Of a DNA stretch of 25,258 nucleotides, positions 16,350 through 23,032 are shown piece after piece. Both the position numbers and the translations under genes were made by a program. The DNA is from CAZWUZ01 sp964637655 [NCBI: uncultured bacterium] (GTDB lineage: Bacteria; DAOPZR01), in assembly GCA_964637655.1 (NCBI GenBank), contig CAZWUZ010000019.1, positions 1 through 25,258 of the forward strand, read 5' to 3'. Below the pieces are notes generated by a model, which was not told the DNA's origin, searched no databases, and saw only the letters and a list, made by a program, of their open reading frames with translations. Every line of letters begins with the position of its first letter. Position 1 is the stretch's first letter.

Positions 16350-16694
16350 TCAGGCCGGCGGCCGCAGTGCGGCGACAGCAGTCGCTTCGTCGTGATGGAT
16401 CTTGAGCAGGTCGGCAAGACGGGTGATGGTCAGCACGCGCTGCACGTTTTCCGTCGGCTGCAGCAGCACGAGCGCGCCCTGCTGCGCCGCCAGCCGGCGA
16501 TGGAACTTGCCGATCATGCCGAGCGACGTGCTGCAGACAAAGTCGACATTGGCGAGATTGAGCACGATGCGCGTTTTGCCCTGCACCGCCAGCGAGGCAA
16601 GGGCGAATTCGAGCATGTCGGCCGCGCTCTTGTCGAGATCGCCGGCGATGTCAATCACCGGCACGCCGTCACGTTCCCGTACCGAGTAATCCAT
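16350..16694 (-). CDS. STAS-domain protein (RsbV/SpoIIAA-like), first of three
   Basis: A 114-residue single STAS domain. The phospho-loop reads VDFVCSTSLGMI: Ser55 aligns with the SpoIIAA phosphoserine, Cys54 replaces the usual Asp, and a Ser replaces the usual Gly two positions after Ser55. I choose the ATG at 16694, which has a good ribosome binding site (GGAGGCGGAAGAG); an upstream GTG at 16715 would add seven unlikely residues. Its end is 14 bases from the kinase/phosphatase fusion gene. The N-terminal RERDGV segment is shared with the STAS protein at 13848-14186, suggesting duplication. It is presumably a target of the adjacent kinase and phosphatase domains. Confidence 0.92.
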   Translation of the reverse strand: MDYSVRERDGVPVIDIAGDLDKSAADMLEFALASLAVQGKTRIVLNLANVDFVCSTSLGMIGKFHRRLAAQQGALVLLQPTENVQRVLTITRLADLLKIHHDEATAVAALRPPA

Positions 16695-16744
16695 CTCTTC
16701 CGCCTCCGCCCGCACAGTGTACTCTTCCTGCCCGGGGAATGCAA

Positions 16745-17974
16745 CTACCGCGCCACCTCGCGGGCCACGCTCTCTCCCGCCACCACGGTGATACCGGTCA
16801 ACACCGGCACCGGCGTCTCCCCGTAGCGGAACTCGACGCGGTAGGTGCCGGGCGGCAGGTCGATGGCGCTCCCCCCGGGCGGCAGTTCCAGCGACGACCG
16901 CGTCAGTTCGCGCCCCCCCGCCTCATCGTAGATGCGGTAGTAGAGCAGGCCTTCCGCGCGGATGCTGCGCCGCAGTTCCAGCCGCCCGCAGCCGCCAAAT
17001 ACCACTTCCGCCGTCTCCCCCGCGCTGACCGCCACGTTCTCCCGCGGCGGAAACACCACGTCGGTATAGGCAAGTTCAACCACGTAGGTGCCCGCCGGCA
17101 GGCGCACCGGCATGTCACGCGGAAAATCGAAGGTGGTGCCGAACAGGTCGCGGTCACGCGTCTGGTCGTAGATGCGGCAGGCTCCCGTCAGCGGGGTGCC
17201 GAGCGCCGACACGCGCCGCACCGTCAGCAGGCCGCGCGCGGGGTCGACCCGCACCGGCACCAGCGGCGTGTCGCTGAGCAGCACGGAGCGCGGCAGGCCG
17301 CGGAACTCGTCCGCGTGGGTGATGCCCTCGAGTTCCGCCCAGCGGGCCTGCCACATCTCGCCCTGCGCGGACATGCTCCCCGGTTCGTCGCCGGCCGGCA
17401 GCCAGAGGACATCACCCATGTTGACAAACTGCAGCCGCTCGTCCGCCGCCACCTGCGCGTCGCCGCTCGCCACGGCCACCTCACAACCCGCCGCGGTCAC
17501 GCGCAGCGCCGCCTGCCCCGCGCGCACCGTGACTTCCGCCCGCCCCCCCTGCAGGCAGAGGCCCGCCTCGGGGTTGCCGCCCGCCAGCGCACCGGCCGTT
17601 CCCGCGGTCAGGATCAGGCGGGGCACCCCGTTGCGCCATGATACTTCCGCCACGGTACCGGAGAGCAGTCGTGCCACGCCACGCCCGGGAAAGAACAGGT
17701 CGCAGGTGCCGGTCCCGGTGCGCAGCACGGCAGCATTGAGCAGGCGCGTCCCCGGGGTCAGCCGCACCTCGGTTCCCGCCGTGCCCGACCAGACCTCACC
17801 CTGCGCGTCGGTGATGATCCCCTCGCCGGCCGCGGTATCGGTGGCAAACAGCTCGAGCGTGAAGGTGTCGCCCGTCATGCCGGCCGGGCCTGCCGGCGCC
17901 GATGCCTGCTCCCCGCTGCCGCAACCGCCGCAACCGGCCAGCAGCAGCAGCAACAGCACGCTGCACTGCTTCAT
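16745..17974 (-). CDS. Lipoprotein with FecR-like domain and duplicated C-terminal module
   Basis: A 409-residue predicted lipoprotein. The N-terminus has a lipoprotein signal ending in the lipobox LLAGC (Cys15), so it is probably anchored in the outer or inner membrane facing the periplasm. The middle (about 45-200) has the look of a FecR domain: LTPGTRLLNAAVLRTGTGTC followed by short beta strands and RAEVTVRAGQAALRV. The last roughly 160 residues are two tandem copies of an 80-residue beta module; each runs from (L)TVRR or LELRR through RIYD, a RLPAGTYVVELAY or DLPPGTYRVEFRY strand, and V.AGE, resembling PEGA or Ig-like surface domains. I choose the ATG at 17974 because it gives the signal peptide directly and overlaps the upstream glycosyltransferase stop (ATGA). 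Function unknown. Confidence 0.8.
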   Translation of the reverse strand: MKQCSVLLLLLLAGCGGCGSGEQASAPAGPAGMTGDTFTLELFATDTAAGEGIITDAQGEVWSGTAGTEVRLTPGTRLLNAAVLRTGTGTCDLFFPGRGVARLLSGTVAEVSWRNGVPRLILTAGTAGALAGGNPEAGLCLQGGRAEVTVRAGQAALRVTAAGCEVAVASGDAQVAADERLQFVNMGDVLWLPAGDEPGSMSAQGEMWQARWAELEGITHADEFRGLPRSVLLSDTPLVPVRVDPARGLLTVRRVSALGTPLTGACRIYDQTRDRDLFGTTFDFPRDMPVRLPAGTYVVELAYTDVVFPPRENVAVSAGETAEVVFGGCGRLELRRSIRAEGLLYYRIYDEAGGRELTRSSLELPPGGSAIDLPPGTYRVEFRYGETPVPVLTGITVVAGESVAREVAR

Positions 17975-18915
17975 GCGCGGTGCTCCGCCGGATTTTTGCT
18001 GGATGCTGCCGTGCTCCAGGCACAGCTGTCCCACGCCGCGCGCGCGGCACAGCGTCGTGCCGCACGGTCTGCGCACCGGTCGACTGCATGCTGCAGCCAG
18101 GCGGCCCAGCCGGTCGCGCGTTTCACCGCCCGCTCCTCTGCGGTCAGCGCCGCCTGCCGTGCCGCGCGCGACCGCACATCCGCGGTCGCCCGCCGGTAGG
18201 CATCATACCGCGCCCCGAAATGCGCCCGCGCCTGCAGGTCGCCCGTGCGCATCCGCACCTCGCGCCGGTAATACTCGCCCCAGTGCGCGGGGGGTGCCTG
18301 CCAGCCGATGGCCTCAGGCACGCGCACGATCCGCTCCGCGCCGATACTGATCCCCAGCCAGAGGTCGTCGTTGATGACCGCAACCGGCAGTTCCGTGACC
18401 GCCCCGCGCCGCAGCGCGTATAAAGGCCCGTTGAGAAAGGCCGCCGGTTTCGCCGCTAACTCCGCCATTTTCACCGCCAGGCGCCGGTAGAGCGCGGTCG
18501 CTCCCGCGCCCGCAGGCGCCAGCAGGCTGCCTGCCGCCGCCGGTGCCGCCGGCGTTCCCTGCAGCGCTGTCACCAGCGCCGTCACTGCCGCCGGTGCCAG
18601 CCGGATATCCGCGTCACAGTAGACCAGCACCTCGCCGCGCGCCGCCGCCGTCAGTGCATTCCAGGCGCGCGCCTTGCCCGCCACCGGCACGCCGATCACA
18701 CGGTCGGCGTCCGCCGCCAGCATCCGCCCGGCGACACGCACCCGTTCCGCGAAAACCGTCTCCGTCCCGTCACTGCAGGCGTTGGCGCCGAGCAGCACCT
18801 CGCTGCGCCACTCCGCCGGCCAGTGCGGCGGGGCCAGGGCCGCATGCAACGACGTGAGCATTGCCGGCAGCGCGCGCTCCTCGTTATGGGCGGGGATGCA
18901 GACGGAAACCAGCAT
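17971..18915 (-). CDS. Family 2 glycosyltransferase
   Basis: A 314-residue GT-A-fold transferase, likely acting at the cytoplasmic face on a lipid-linked sugar. It begins VSVCIPAHNEE, the usual first strand and loop, followed by ANACSDGTETVF, the metal- and nucleotide-sugar-binding CDADIRL, and an acceptor-side segment with INDDLWLG (ED-like). The C-terminal 70 residues are Ala/Arg-rich with many basic and acidic residues and are not typical of the family. No membrane segment is obvious. It overlaps the GT9 gene by one base at its start (TGATG) and the lipoprotein gene by four at its end, so the three are one translational unit. The sugar donor and acceptor cannot be predicted. Confidence 0.88.
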   Translation of the reverse strand: MLVSVCIPAHNEERALPAMLTSLHAALAPPHWPAEWRSEVLLGANACSDGTETVFAERVRVAGRMLAADADRVIGVPVAGKARAWNALTAAARGEVLVYCDADIRLAPAAVTALVTALQGTPAAPAAAGSLLAPAGAGATALYRRLAVKMAELAAKPAAFLNGPLYALRRGAVTELPVAVINDDLWLGISIGAERIVRVPEAIGWQAPPAHWGEYYRREVRMRTGDLQARAHFGARYDAYRRATADVRSRAARQAALTAEERAVKRATGWAAWLQHAVDRCADRAARRCAARAAWDSCAWSTAASSKNPAEHRA

Positions 18916-19997
18916 CAGCGTGACTCCGTCTGCTGCAACAGGTGGACCAGCGCCGCGGTCACCCGCGCCGGGGTCAGTTGCCGCATGCAGCGATGGTCAT
19001 CACAGCGGTTGACATTGCACGGGGCGCAATCGACCGCATCACGCAGCACCTGCGCCTCCGCCCGCCGCGGCCCGGTGATTTCCGGCAGCGAGGCGCCGAA
19101 CAGGCCGAGGGTCGGCACCGCCAGCGCCTGCGCGATGTGCAGCGGGCCGCTGTCAGTCGAGATCATCGCCCGCGCCCCGCCAATCAGCGCCGCGGTCACC
19201 CGCAGCGACAGCCGCCCGACGCTGCTGATCACCCCGTCCGCTGCCGCCGGTTGTGCGTTGCCGACCAGCACCAGCGGCAGGCCATGCGCCGTGCGCAGGT
19301 GCTCTGCCAGTTTTGTCCACTCCGCCGGGCCGCCCCACCAGCGCGAGCGGCGATTGCCGTACGGGTGCAGGCAGACATACGGGCCGGTCACGCCCGCAGC
19401 GGTGCAGAAGGCGCGTGCCGCCTGCCGCTCCTCCTCCGTCAGCACCAGTTCCATCGTCTCGTCATCACTGTCGATGCCGAGCACCCGCAGGTTGCGGATC
19501 TTTTCCGTCAGCCCGTGCAGTTCCGTGCGCCGCGTCGGCACCGGCAGCGTCAACAGGAACGCCAGCCGGCTTTCCGCCCAGCCGTAGCGGTGCGGGGCGC
19601 CCGACAGGTAGACCAGCGGCACGATATCAGGATCATTGGCGTGCAGGATAACCGCAAGATCGAACTGCTGCCGTACCTGCTGCAGCAGGCGCGGCAGATG
19701 CCTGAGATAGGCAAGGTTGACCCGCCCGGGATGCGGGACGAATGTATCGAGATGCGGGTTGTGCTGCAGGACTTCCGCCGCCGCCGCGCTCACCAGCGCC
19801 GCGATATGCGCCTGCGGAAACCGCCGCCTGAGCTGCCGGATGGCGGGTGTCGACAACAGCGTGTCACCGATGGCCGTGGTATTGACCACGAGGATGCGCC
19901 GCACCGCCGCCGGGTCAAACACCGGCTGGCGCCGGTCGCACGCATGCACCGCGCGGAAGATGCCGCGCAACGCGGTCAGCAGGACCGGGTTCGGCAT
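18915..19997 (-). CDS. Family 9 glycosyltransferase (heptosyltransferase-like)
   Basis: A 360-residue GT-B transferase of the LPS heptosyltransferase family. The N-terminal domain starts RILVVNTTAIGDTLLSTPAIRQLRRRFP, the hallmark of GT9; the C-terminal domain has VCLHPYGNRRSRWW, LPLVLVGN and the sugar-nucleotide site ISTDSGPLHIAQALAVPTLGLFG. The family usually adds ADP-L-glycero-D-manno-heptose to the LPS core, but members may use other sugars. A Cys-rich end (DCAPCNVNRCDDHRCM) is common in this family. I choose the ATG at 19997, since the frame further upstream reads an unlikely Arg/Ser/Pro peptide through the small gene at 20026-20226. The ribosome binding site is weak, so translation may depend on the upstream gene 28 bases away. 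Confidence 0.9.
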   Translation of the reverse strand: MPNPVLLTALRGIFRAVHACDRRQPVFDPAAVRRILVVNTTAIGDTLLSTPAIRQLRRRFPQAHIAALVSAAAAEVLQHNPHLDTFVPHPGRVNLAYLRHLPRLLQQVRQQFDLAVILHANDPDIVPLVYLSGAPHRYGWAESRLAFLLTLPVPTRRTELHGLTEKIRNLRVLGIDSDDETMELVLTEEERQAARAFCTAAGVTGPYVCLHPYGNRRSRWWGGPAEWTKLAEHLRTAHGLPLVLVGNAQPAAADGVISSVGRLSLRVTAALIGGARAMISTDSGPLHIAQALAVPTLGLFGASLPEITGPRRAEAQVLRDAVDCAPCNVNRCDDHRCMRQLTPARVTAALVHLLQQTESR

Positions 19998-20025
19998 GGG
20001 GCGGCAGGCGCGGAACGGACGATGG

Positions 20026-20226
20026 TCAGGCCGAGATGTCGATCTGCCTGCCAAGCCCGAGTTTGAGCGTTGACGGCAGCGCCGAACCGGCGAGGGCATC
20101 GCCGCCCATCGGGTTCGGGTCGGGCGTGTTGCGCTCGACCCGTGACGAGGCATCCGTCGCGCGATACTGCTGCAGGTTGCTGTTGAAGTTCTGGGCCGGA
20201 ACGATGGCGCCGATTTTTCCTAACAT
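20026..20226 (-). CDS. Small protein of unknown function (66 residues)
   Basis: I do not recognise this gene. It is supported by an ATG at 20226 with a good ribosome binding site (AGGGGGAA about 7 bases upstream), placement in a gap of the operon, and a natural, non-repetitive amino acid composition. The protein is Asn/Gln/Asp/Ser-rich, with a polar middle (SRVERNTPDPNPMGGDALAG) and a C-terminus ending LGLGRQIDISA. No membrane segment or signal peptide is visible. The ending faintly recalls the C-terminal LG..ID of YjfB-type motility-associated peptides, but this is too short to rely on. It lies between the cyclase-like gene and GT9. Confidence 0.65.
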   Translation of the reverse strand: MLGKIGAIVPAQNFNSNLQQYRATDASSRVERNTPDPNPMGGDALAGSALPSTLKLGLGRQIDISA

Positions 20227-20265
20227 GTCTCTGTTTCCCCCTGTACCGTGTATTCGTTCCTGCTT

Positions 20266-21243
20266 CTATCTGCCGCCGCCAAAGAGCGAGCGGAAAAACG
20301 CCAGCACCTTTTCCCATAGCGACGCTGGAACAGGTGCCGCGGTTGCCTGCGTGCGCACATGCCTGATGCGCTGGTTGGTCCCGACATTGTCCACCCCGAA
20401 CAGGTCGGGGCGGAACGCCACCTCGACGCGGAAGGCGCCCGACTCATTGCGCAGCACCGCGTGCACGGGCGCTTCGAGCGACTGGTTGCGCCCCTCCCCC
20501 ACCCCGAGCGCCTCGAGATGCTTGCGATTTCCCTCGTGCCGGTTGGGGAAGTAGACGAAGACGCGGTCGCCCGGTTTCAATTCCGACACCGGCTTCCCCT
20601 TGATCGGGTCGATGACCATGCGCATCTCGATTTTGACCGCCTGCGCCTCGGCCGTGTCGGGCGAATGGCGGTACTTCCAGACCGTGACCGGAAAATTGCC
20701 CGGGTATTCCTCGAACTCGTCGCGGTTTTCCAGTTTTGCCAGCACCGTTTCGGAGACCAGCAGCTGCCCCGCCTTGCCCAGTTTCTGCAGGTGCCCGGCG
20801 ATATCAATCACCGTCGAGAATATCTTGTTGTCGCGGTTTGTATCGTCAACCAGCACTTTGCCGGCGTTGACCCCCAGGCGCAGCACAAACGGCTTGCCGA
20901 GCGTGTTGCGCGTCCGGTTGAACTCGGGCATCCCCTCGATAATCTCGATGGCCGCATCCACCGCCGCCTGCTCCGCGGCGAATTCCGCCATGATGCCGTC
21001 GCCCGACGTCGAAATCACCTTGCCGCCGTTGTTCGCCGTCACCCGCGCCGCGAAACTGTGGTACTCGCCGAAAGTGTAGAGCTGGTCCGACTCCTGCGCC
21101 CCCATCTTGAGTTTTGTGGAATCGACCACATCGATGGAAAGATAGGCAAAATGGCGGGTAAACCGCTCCTGGATGGTCTTCTCCAGTTCCCGCTGCTGGC
21201 GCACACACTCATCTAATGACAAATCCCGCTTGTCATCGGCCAT
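20266..21243 (-). CDS. Class III nucleotidyl cyclase homology domain protein, active site degenerate
   Basis: A 325-residue soluble protein. Residues about 30-195 form a class III adenylate/guanylate cyclase domain with both metal-binding aspartates (Asp38 in LSIDVVDSTKL, Asp82 in STSGDGIMAEF). At the position of the canonical VN-x-AAR transition-state motif it reads IDIAGH, so the Asn is Asp147 and the Arg is His151; catalysis may be weak, altered or lost. The C-terminal 130 residues contain a beta-rich segment (LKPGDRVFVYFPN, VHAVLRNESGAFRVEVAF) I cannot assign and end in an amphipathic helix (WEKVLAFFRSLFG), perhaps for membrane or partner contact. The ATG at 21243 follows GGGGGATAGAC and sits about 26 bases from an exact consensus -10 box, making it the first gene of the transcription unit that runs towards the che genes. 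Confidence 0.85.
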   Translation of the reverse strand: MADDKRDLSLDECVRQQRELEKTIQERFTRHFAYLSIDVVDSTKLKMGAQESDQLYTFGEYHSFAARVTANNGGKVISTSGDGIMAEFAAEQAAVDAAIEIIEGMPEFNRTRNTLGKPFVLRLGVNAGKVLVDDTNRDNKIFSTVIDIAGHLQKLGKAGQLLVSETVLAKLENRDEFEEYPGNFPVTVWKYRHSPDTAEAQAVKIEMRMVIDPIKGKPVSELKPGDRVFVYFPNRHEGNRKHLEALGVGEGRNQSLEAPVHAVLRNESGAFRVEVAFRPDLFGVDNVGTNQRIRHVRTQATAAPVPASLWEKVLAFFRSLFGGGR

Positions 21244-21269
21244 GTCTATCCCCCGTTTGCAGCAGTTAT

Positions 21270-21298
21270 ATTATATCGCAGCCGGTTATGCGTGTCAA
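21270..21298 (-). promoter_or_regulatory. Exact-consensus sigma70 promoter
   Basis: Reading the minus strand, TTGACA (21293-21298) is followed by exactly 17 bases and then TATAAT (21270-21275). Both hexamers and the spacer are perfect. Transcription would start about 7 bases further on, giving a leader of roughly 20 bases before the cyclase-like ATG at 21243. In a sequence this GC-rich such a match is very unlikely by chance. All downstream genes are on the same strand with small gaps, so it may drive the small gene, glycosyltransferases, lipoprotein, partner-switch and che genes. Confidence 0.9.
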
Positions 21299-21320
21299 CC
21301 GCACGGAGGCGGTGTGTGCC

Positions 21321-21347
21321 GCAGCCGCCATGGAGGGCAGCGGCTGC
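21321..21347. terminator. GC-rich hairpin between the upstream glycosyltransferase gene and the promoter
   Basis: GCAGCCGC (21321-21328) and GCGGCTGC (21340-21347) form an 8-bp perfect stem with an 11-base loop. It lies between the stop codon of the glycosyltransferase gene (21364) and the consensus promoter, as expected for a terminator separating two units. There is no U tract, so intrinsic termination is uncertain. Confidence 0.35.
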
Positions 21348-21363
21348 GACCAACCGGGCGGGG

Positions 21364-22239
21364 TCATGCCGGAAAGCGCCCGTCCACCGCCGCCAGGCAC
21401 TCGCGCGGCACCGGGTGGCGCGCAGCCAGCGCCGCACGGCAGCCGAAAATACCCTCCCACCAGCCGCGCAGCCACGCCAGCGGCTGCCCGCTGCGCACAC
21501 CCAGCAGCAGCGAACGCAGTTTCCAGCGCAGCAGCTTGCCGAAGGCAACGTTCCACGGGAAGTTGCGGATGACATACCAGCAGGTATTGCGTGTCACCAG
21601 GTACACGAAGCGCGCATCACTGCGCACGCGCGGCGAGCGCCGGTGCAGCGCGGTGCACCGCGGCAGATAGCGCACCTCATGTCCCGCCGCGATGAGGCGC
21701 GTGCAGAGGTCACGCTCCTCGACATAGACCTGGTAGGGCTCCCAGAACCCGCCGATGGCCAGCACCGCCTCCTTGCGGAAGGCCGCGCCGCAGGTCATCA
21801 GCGCGGGGGACAGGTAGCCGCTCTCTTCGTTCCCCCGTTTTTTCCAGGCGAACCACGGTTCCTCGCTGCCATCCGCCAGCAGGATGCGGAACCCGACCGC
21901 AGCGAGTCGCGGCTGCCGGGCAAACAGCGCCGGCAGTTCCGCCAGCACGTCCGCGCTGACCGTCGAATCGTCATCGAGTGTGACGACAAGGTCATGCCGG
22001 GCCGCGGCGATTCCCTGATTGCGCCCCCCCGTGCCGCGATTTTCCGGGTTGGCGATGAGGCATACCTGCGGATACTCCGCCCGCACCATGCCGGCGCTGC
22101 CGTCAGTCGAAGCGTTATCCACCACAATAATATCGTCGAGCCCGGCTATCGCGCTCATCTGCCGCAGCGTCTCACGCAGGTCGGCGCAGCGGTTGTGCGA
22201 GAGGATAACGACCGTCAGGCTCAGCGCTTCAGTCGTCAT
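21364..22239 (-). CDS. Family 2 glycosyltransferase (rhamnosyltransferase-like)
   Basis: A 291-residue GT-A-fold enzyme. It opens LTVVILSHNRCADLRETL and continues with VVDNASTDGS, NRGTGGRNQGI and the metal-binding LDDDS, then GAAFRKEAVLAIGGF and EERDLCTRL, the acceptor/base region. This set of motifs is typical of GT2 enzymes that add rhamnose or other sugars to O-antigen or exopolysaccharide repeats. The C-terminal part has hydrophobic and aromatic stretches (CWYVIRNFPW) that may touch the membrane. The ATG at 22239 has GAGGGATTCA upstream and overlaps the end of the TPR-like gene by 11 bases. It probably belongs with the O-antigen ligase-like gene upstream. Donor sugar unknown. Confidence 0.9.
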   Translation of the reverse strand: MTTEALSLTVVILSHNRCADLRETLRQMSAIAGLDDIIVVDNASTDGSAGMVRAEYPQVCLIANPENRGTGGRNQGIAAARHDLVVTLDDDSTVSADVLAELPALFARQPRLAAVGFRILLADGSEEPWFAWKKRGNEESGYLSPALMTCGAAFRKEAVLAIGGFWEPYQVYVEERDLCTRLIAAGHEVRYLPRCTALHRRSPRVRSDARFVYLVTRNTCWYVIRNFPWNVAFGKLLRWKLRSLLLGVRSGQPLAWLRGWWEGIFGCRAALAARHPVPRECLAAVDGRFPA

Positions 22240-23011
22240 TGAATCCCTCGCGCGGCAGCGTCGGGATATGGAACAGCATGCGGATGACCTGCGCGTGCCG
22301 CGTGATCATGTTGTCGCGGTGGCGCTGCGCCTGCTGCTGCAATCGCTGCGCCGGCACCGTGTCGCCCGTCGCCGCATGCGCCGCCGCCAGCACCGCGCAG
22401 ATAACCGCCGCGTCCTCGGGGCGCTTTCCCCCCACCGCCAGTGCCGGGGTCAGTTCTGCGATGGCGGTCTGCCACTGCCCTGTGCGCTGCAGAAACTCCG
22501 CATAGTAGCGGTAGGCGGGCGTATAGCGCACATCCTTGCGCAGCGCGAGACGGTACGCCTCCTGCGCCGCGGCAGGGAAACTGTCTTCCCAGTTGCGCGC
22601 CCGGTTGAGCAGTTCCCCCTCACTGCGCTCGCGCCAGTCGGGTTCCTCCGCCGGCCACGGCGTTGTCACCCGCGCCCGTTGCGGGAATTCCTCCCCGCCC
22701 GCGATCATCCGCCGCGGATCCAGTTCTGCCATCGCGAAAGCAGAGATATCCGGAATACCGCCTTGCGTCTGTCGGCGGCGCTGCTCCGCCGCTGCTGTGT
22801 CTCCATGCCTTTCGTAGAGTGATATTTCCATCTGCCACGAAGGCGTCCATGTTTTAGCGATGCCGTATTGCTGCCAGAAGTAGGGATCCGCCAAACTTAA
22901 TTGCGGGTCCGCATCACTATTTGCATTACTTGTCGGGTCTGTCCTGAAAAATGCCAGCCGCCGGTAATAATCGTAGACGGGATGCCAATCATCCAGTTGG
23001 CAGGTCAGCAT
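22229..23011 (-). CDS. TPR-like protein, probable polysaccharide-cluster accessory
   Basis: A 260-residue protein with helical repeat character: residues about 60-80 (WQMEISLYERHGDTAAAEQ) and 145-240 (AAQEAYRLALRKDVRYTPAYRYYAEFL, then GQWQTAIAELTPAL, then AAAHAATGDTVPAQRL) have the small/large residue spacing of tetratricopeptide repeats. No signal peptide or membrane helix is visible from this start. The ATG at 23011 has a GGAGG about 16 bases away, longer than ideal, and no better in-frame start exists before the stop codon at 23033. O-antigen ligase-like proteins often carry a C-terminal TPR domain, so this may be that part as a separate chain (inference), since the ligase-like gene ends just 21 bases upstream. 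Confidence 0.7.
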   Translation of the reverse strand: MLTCQLDDWHPVYDYYRRLAFFRTDPTSNANSDADPQLSLADPYFWQQYGIAKTWTPSWQMEISLYERHGDTAAAEQRRRQTQGGIPDISAFAMAELDPRRMIAGGEEFPQRARVTTPWPAEEPDWRERSEGELLNRARNWEDSFPAAAQEAYRLALRKDVRYTPAYRYYAEFLQRTGQWQTAIAELTPALAVGGKRPEDAAVICAVLAAAHAATGDTVPAQRLQQQAQRHRDNMITRHAQVIRMLFHIPTLPREGFNDD

Positions 23012-23032
23012 AAATAATGATTTTGCCTCCTG

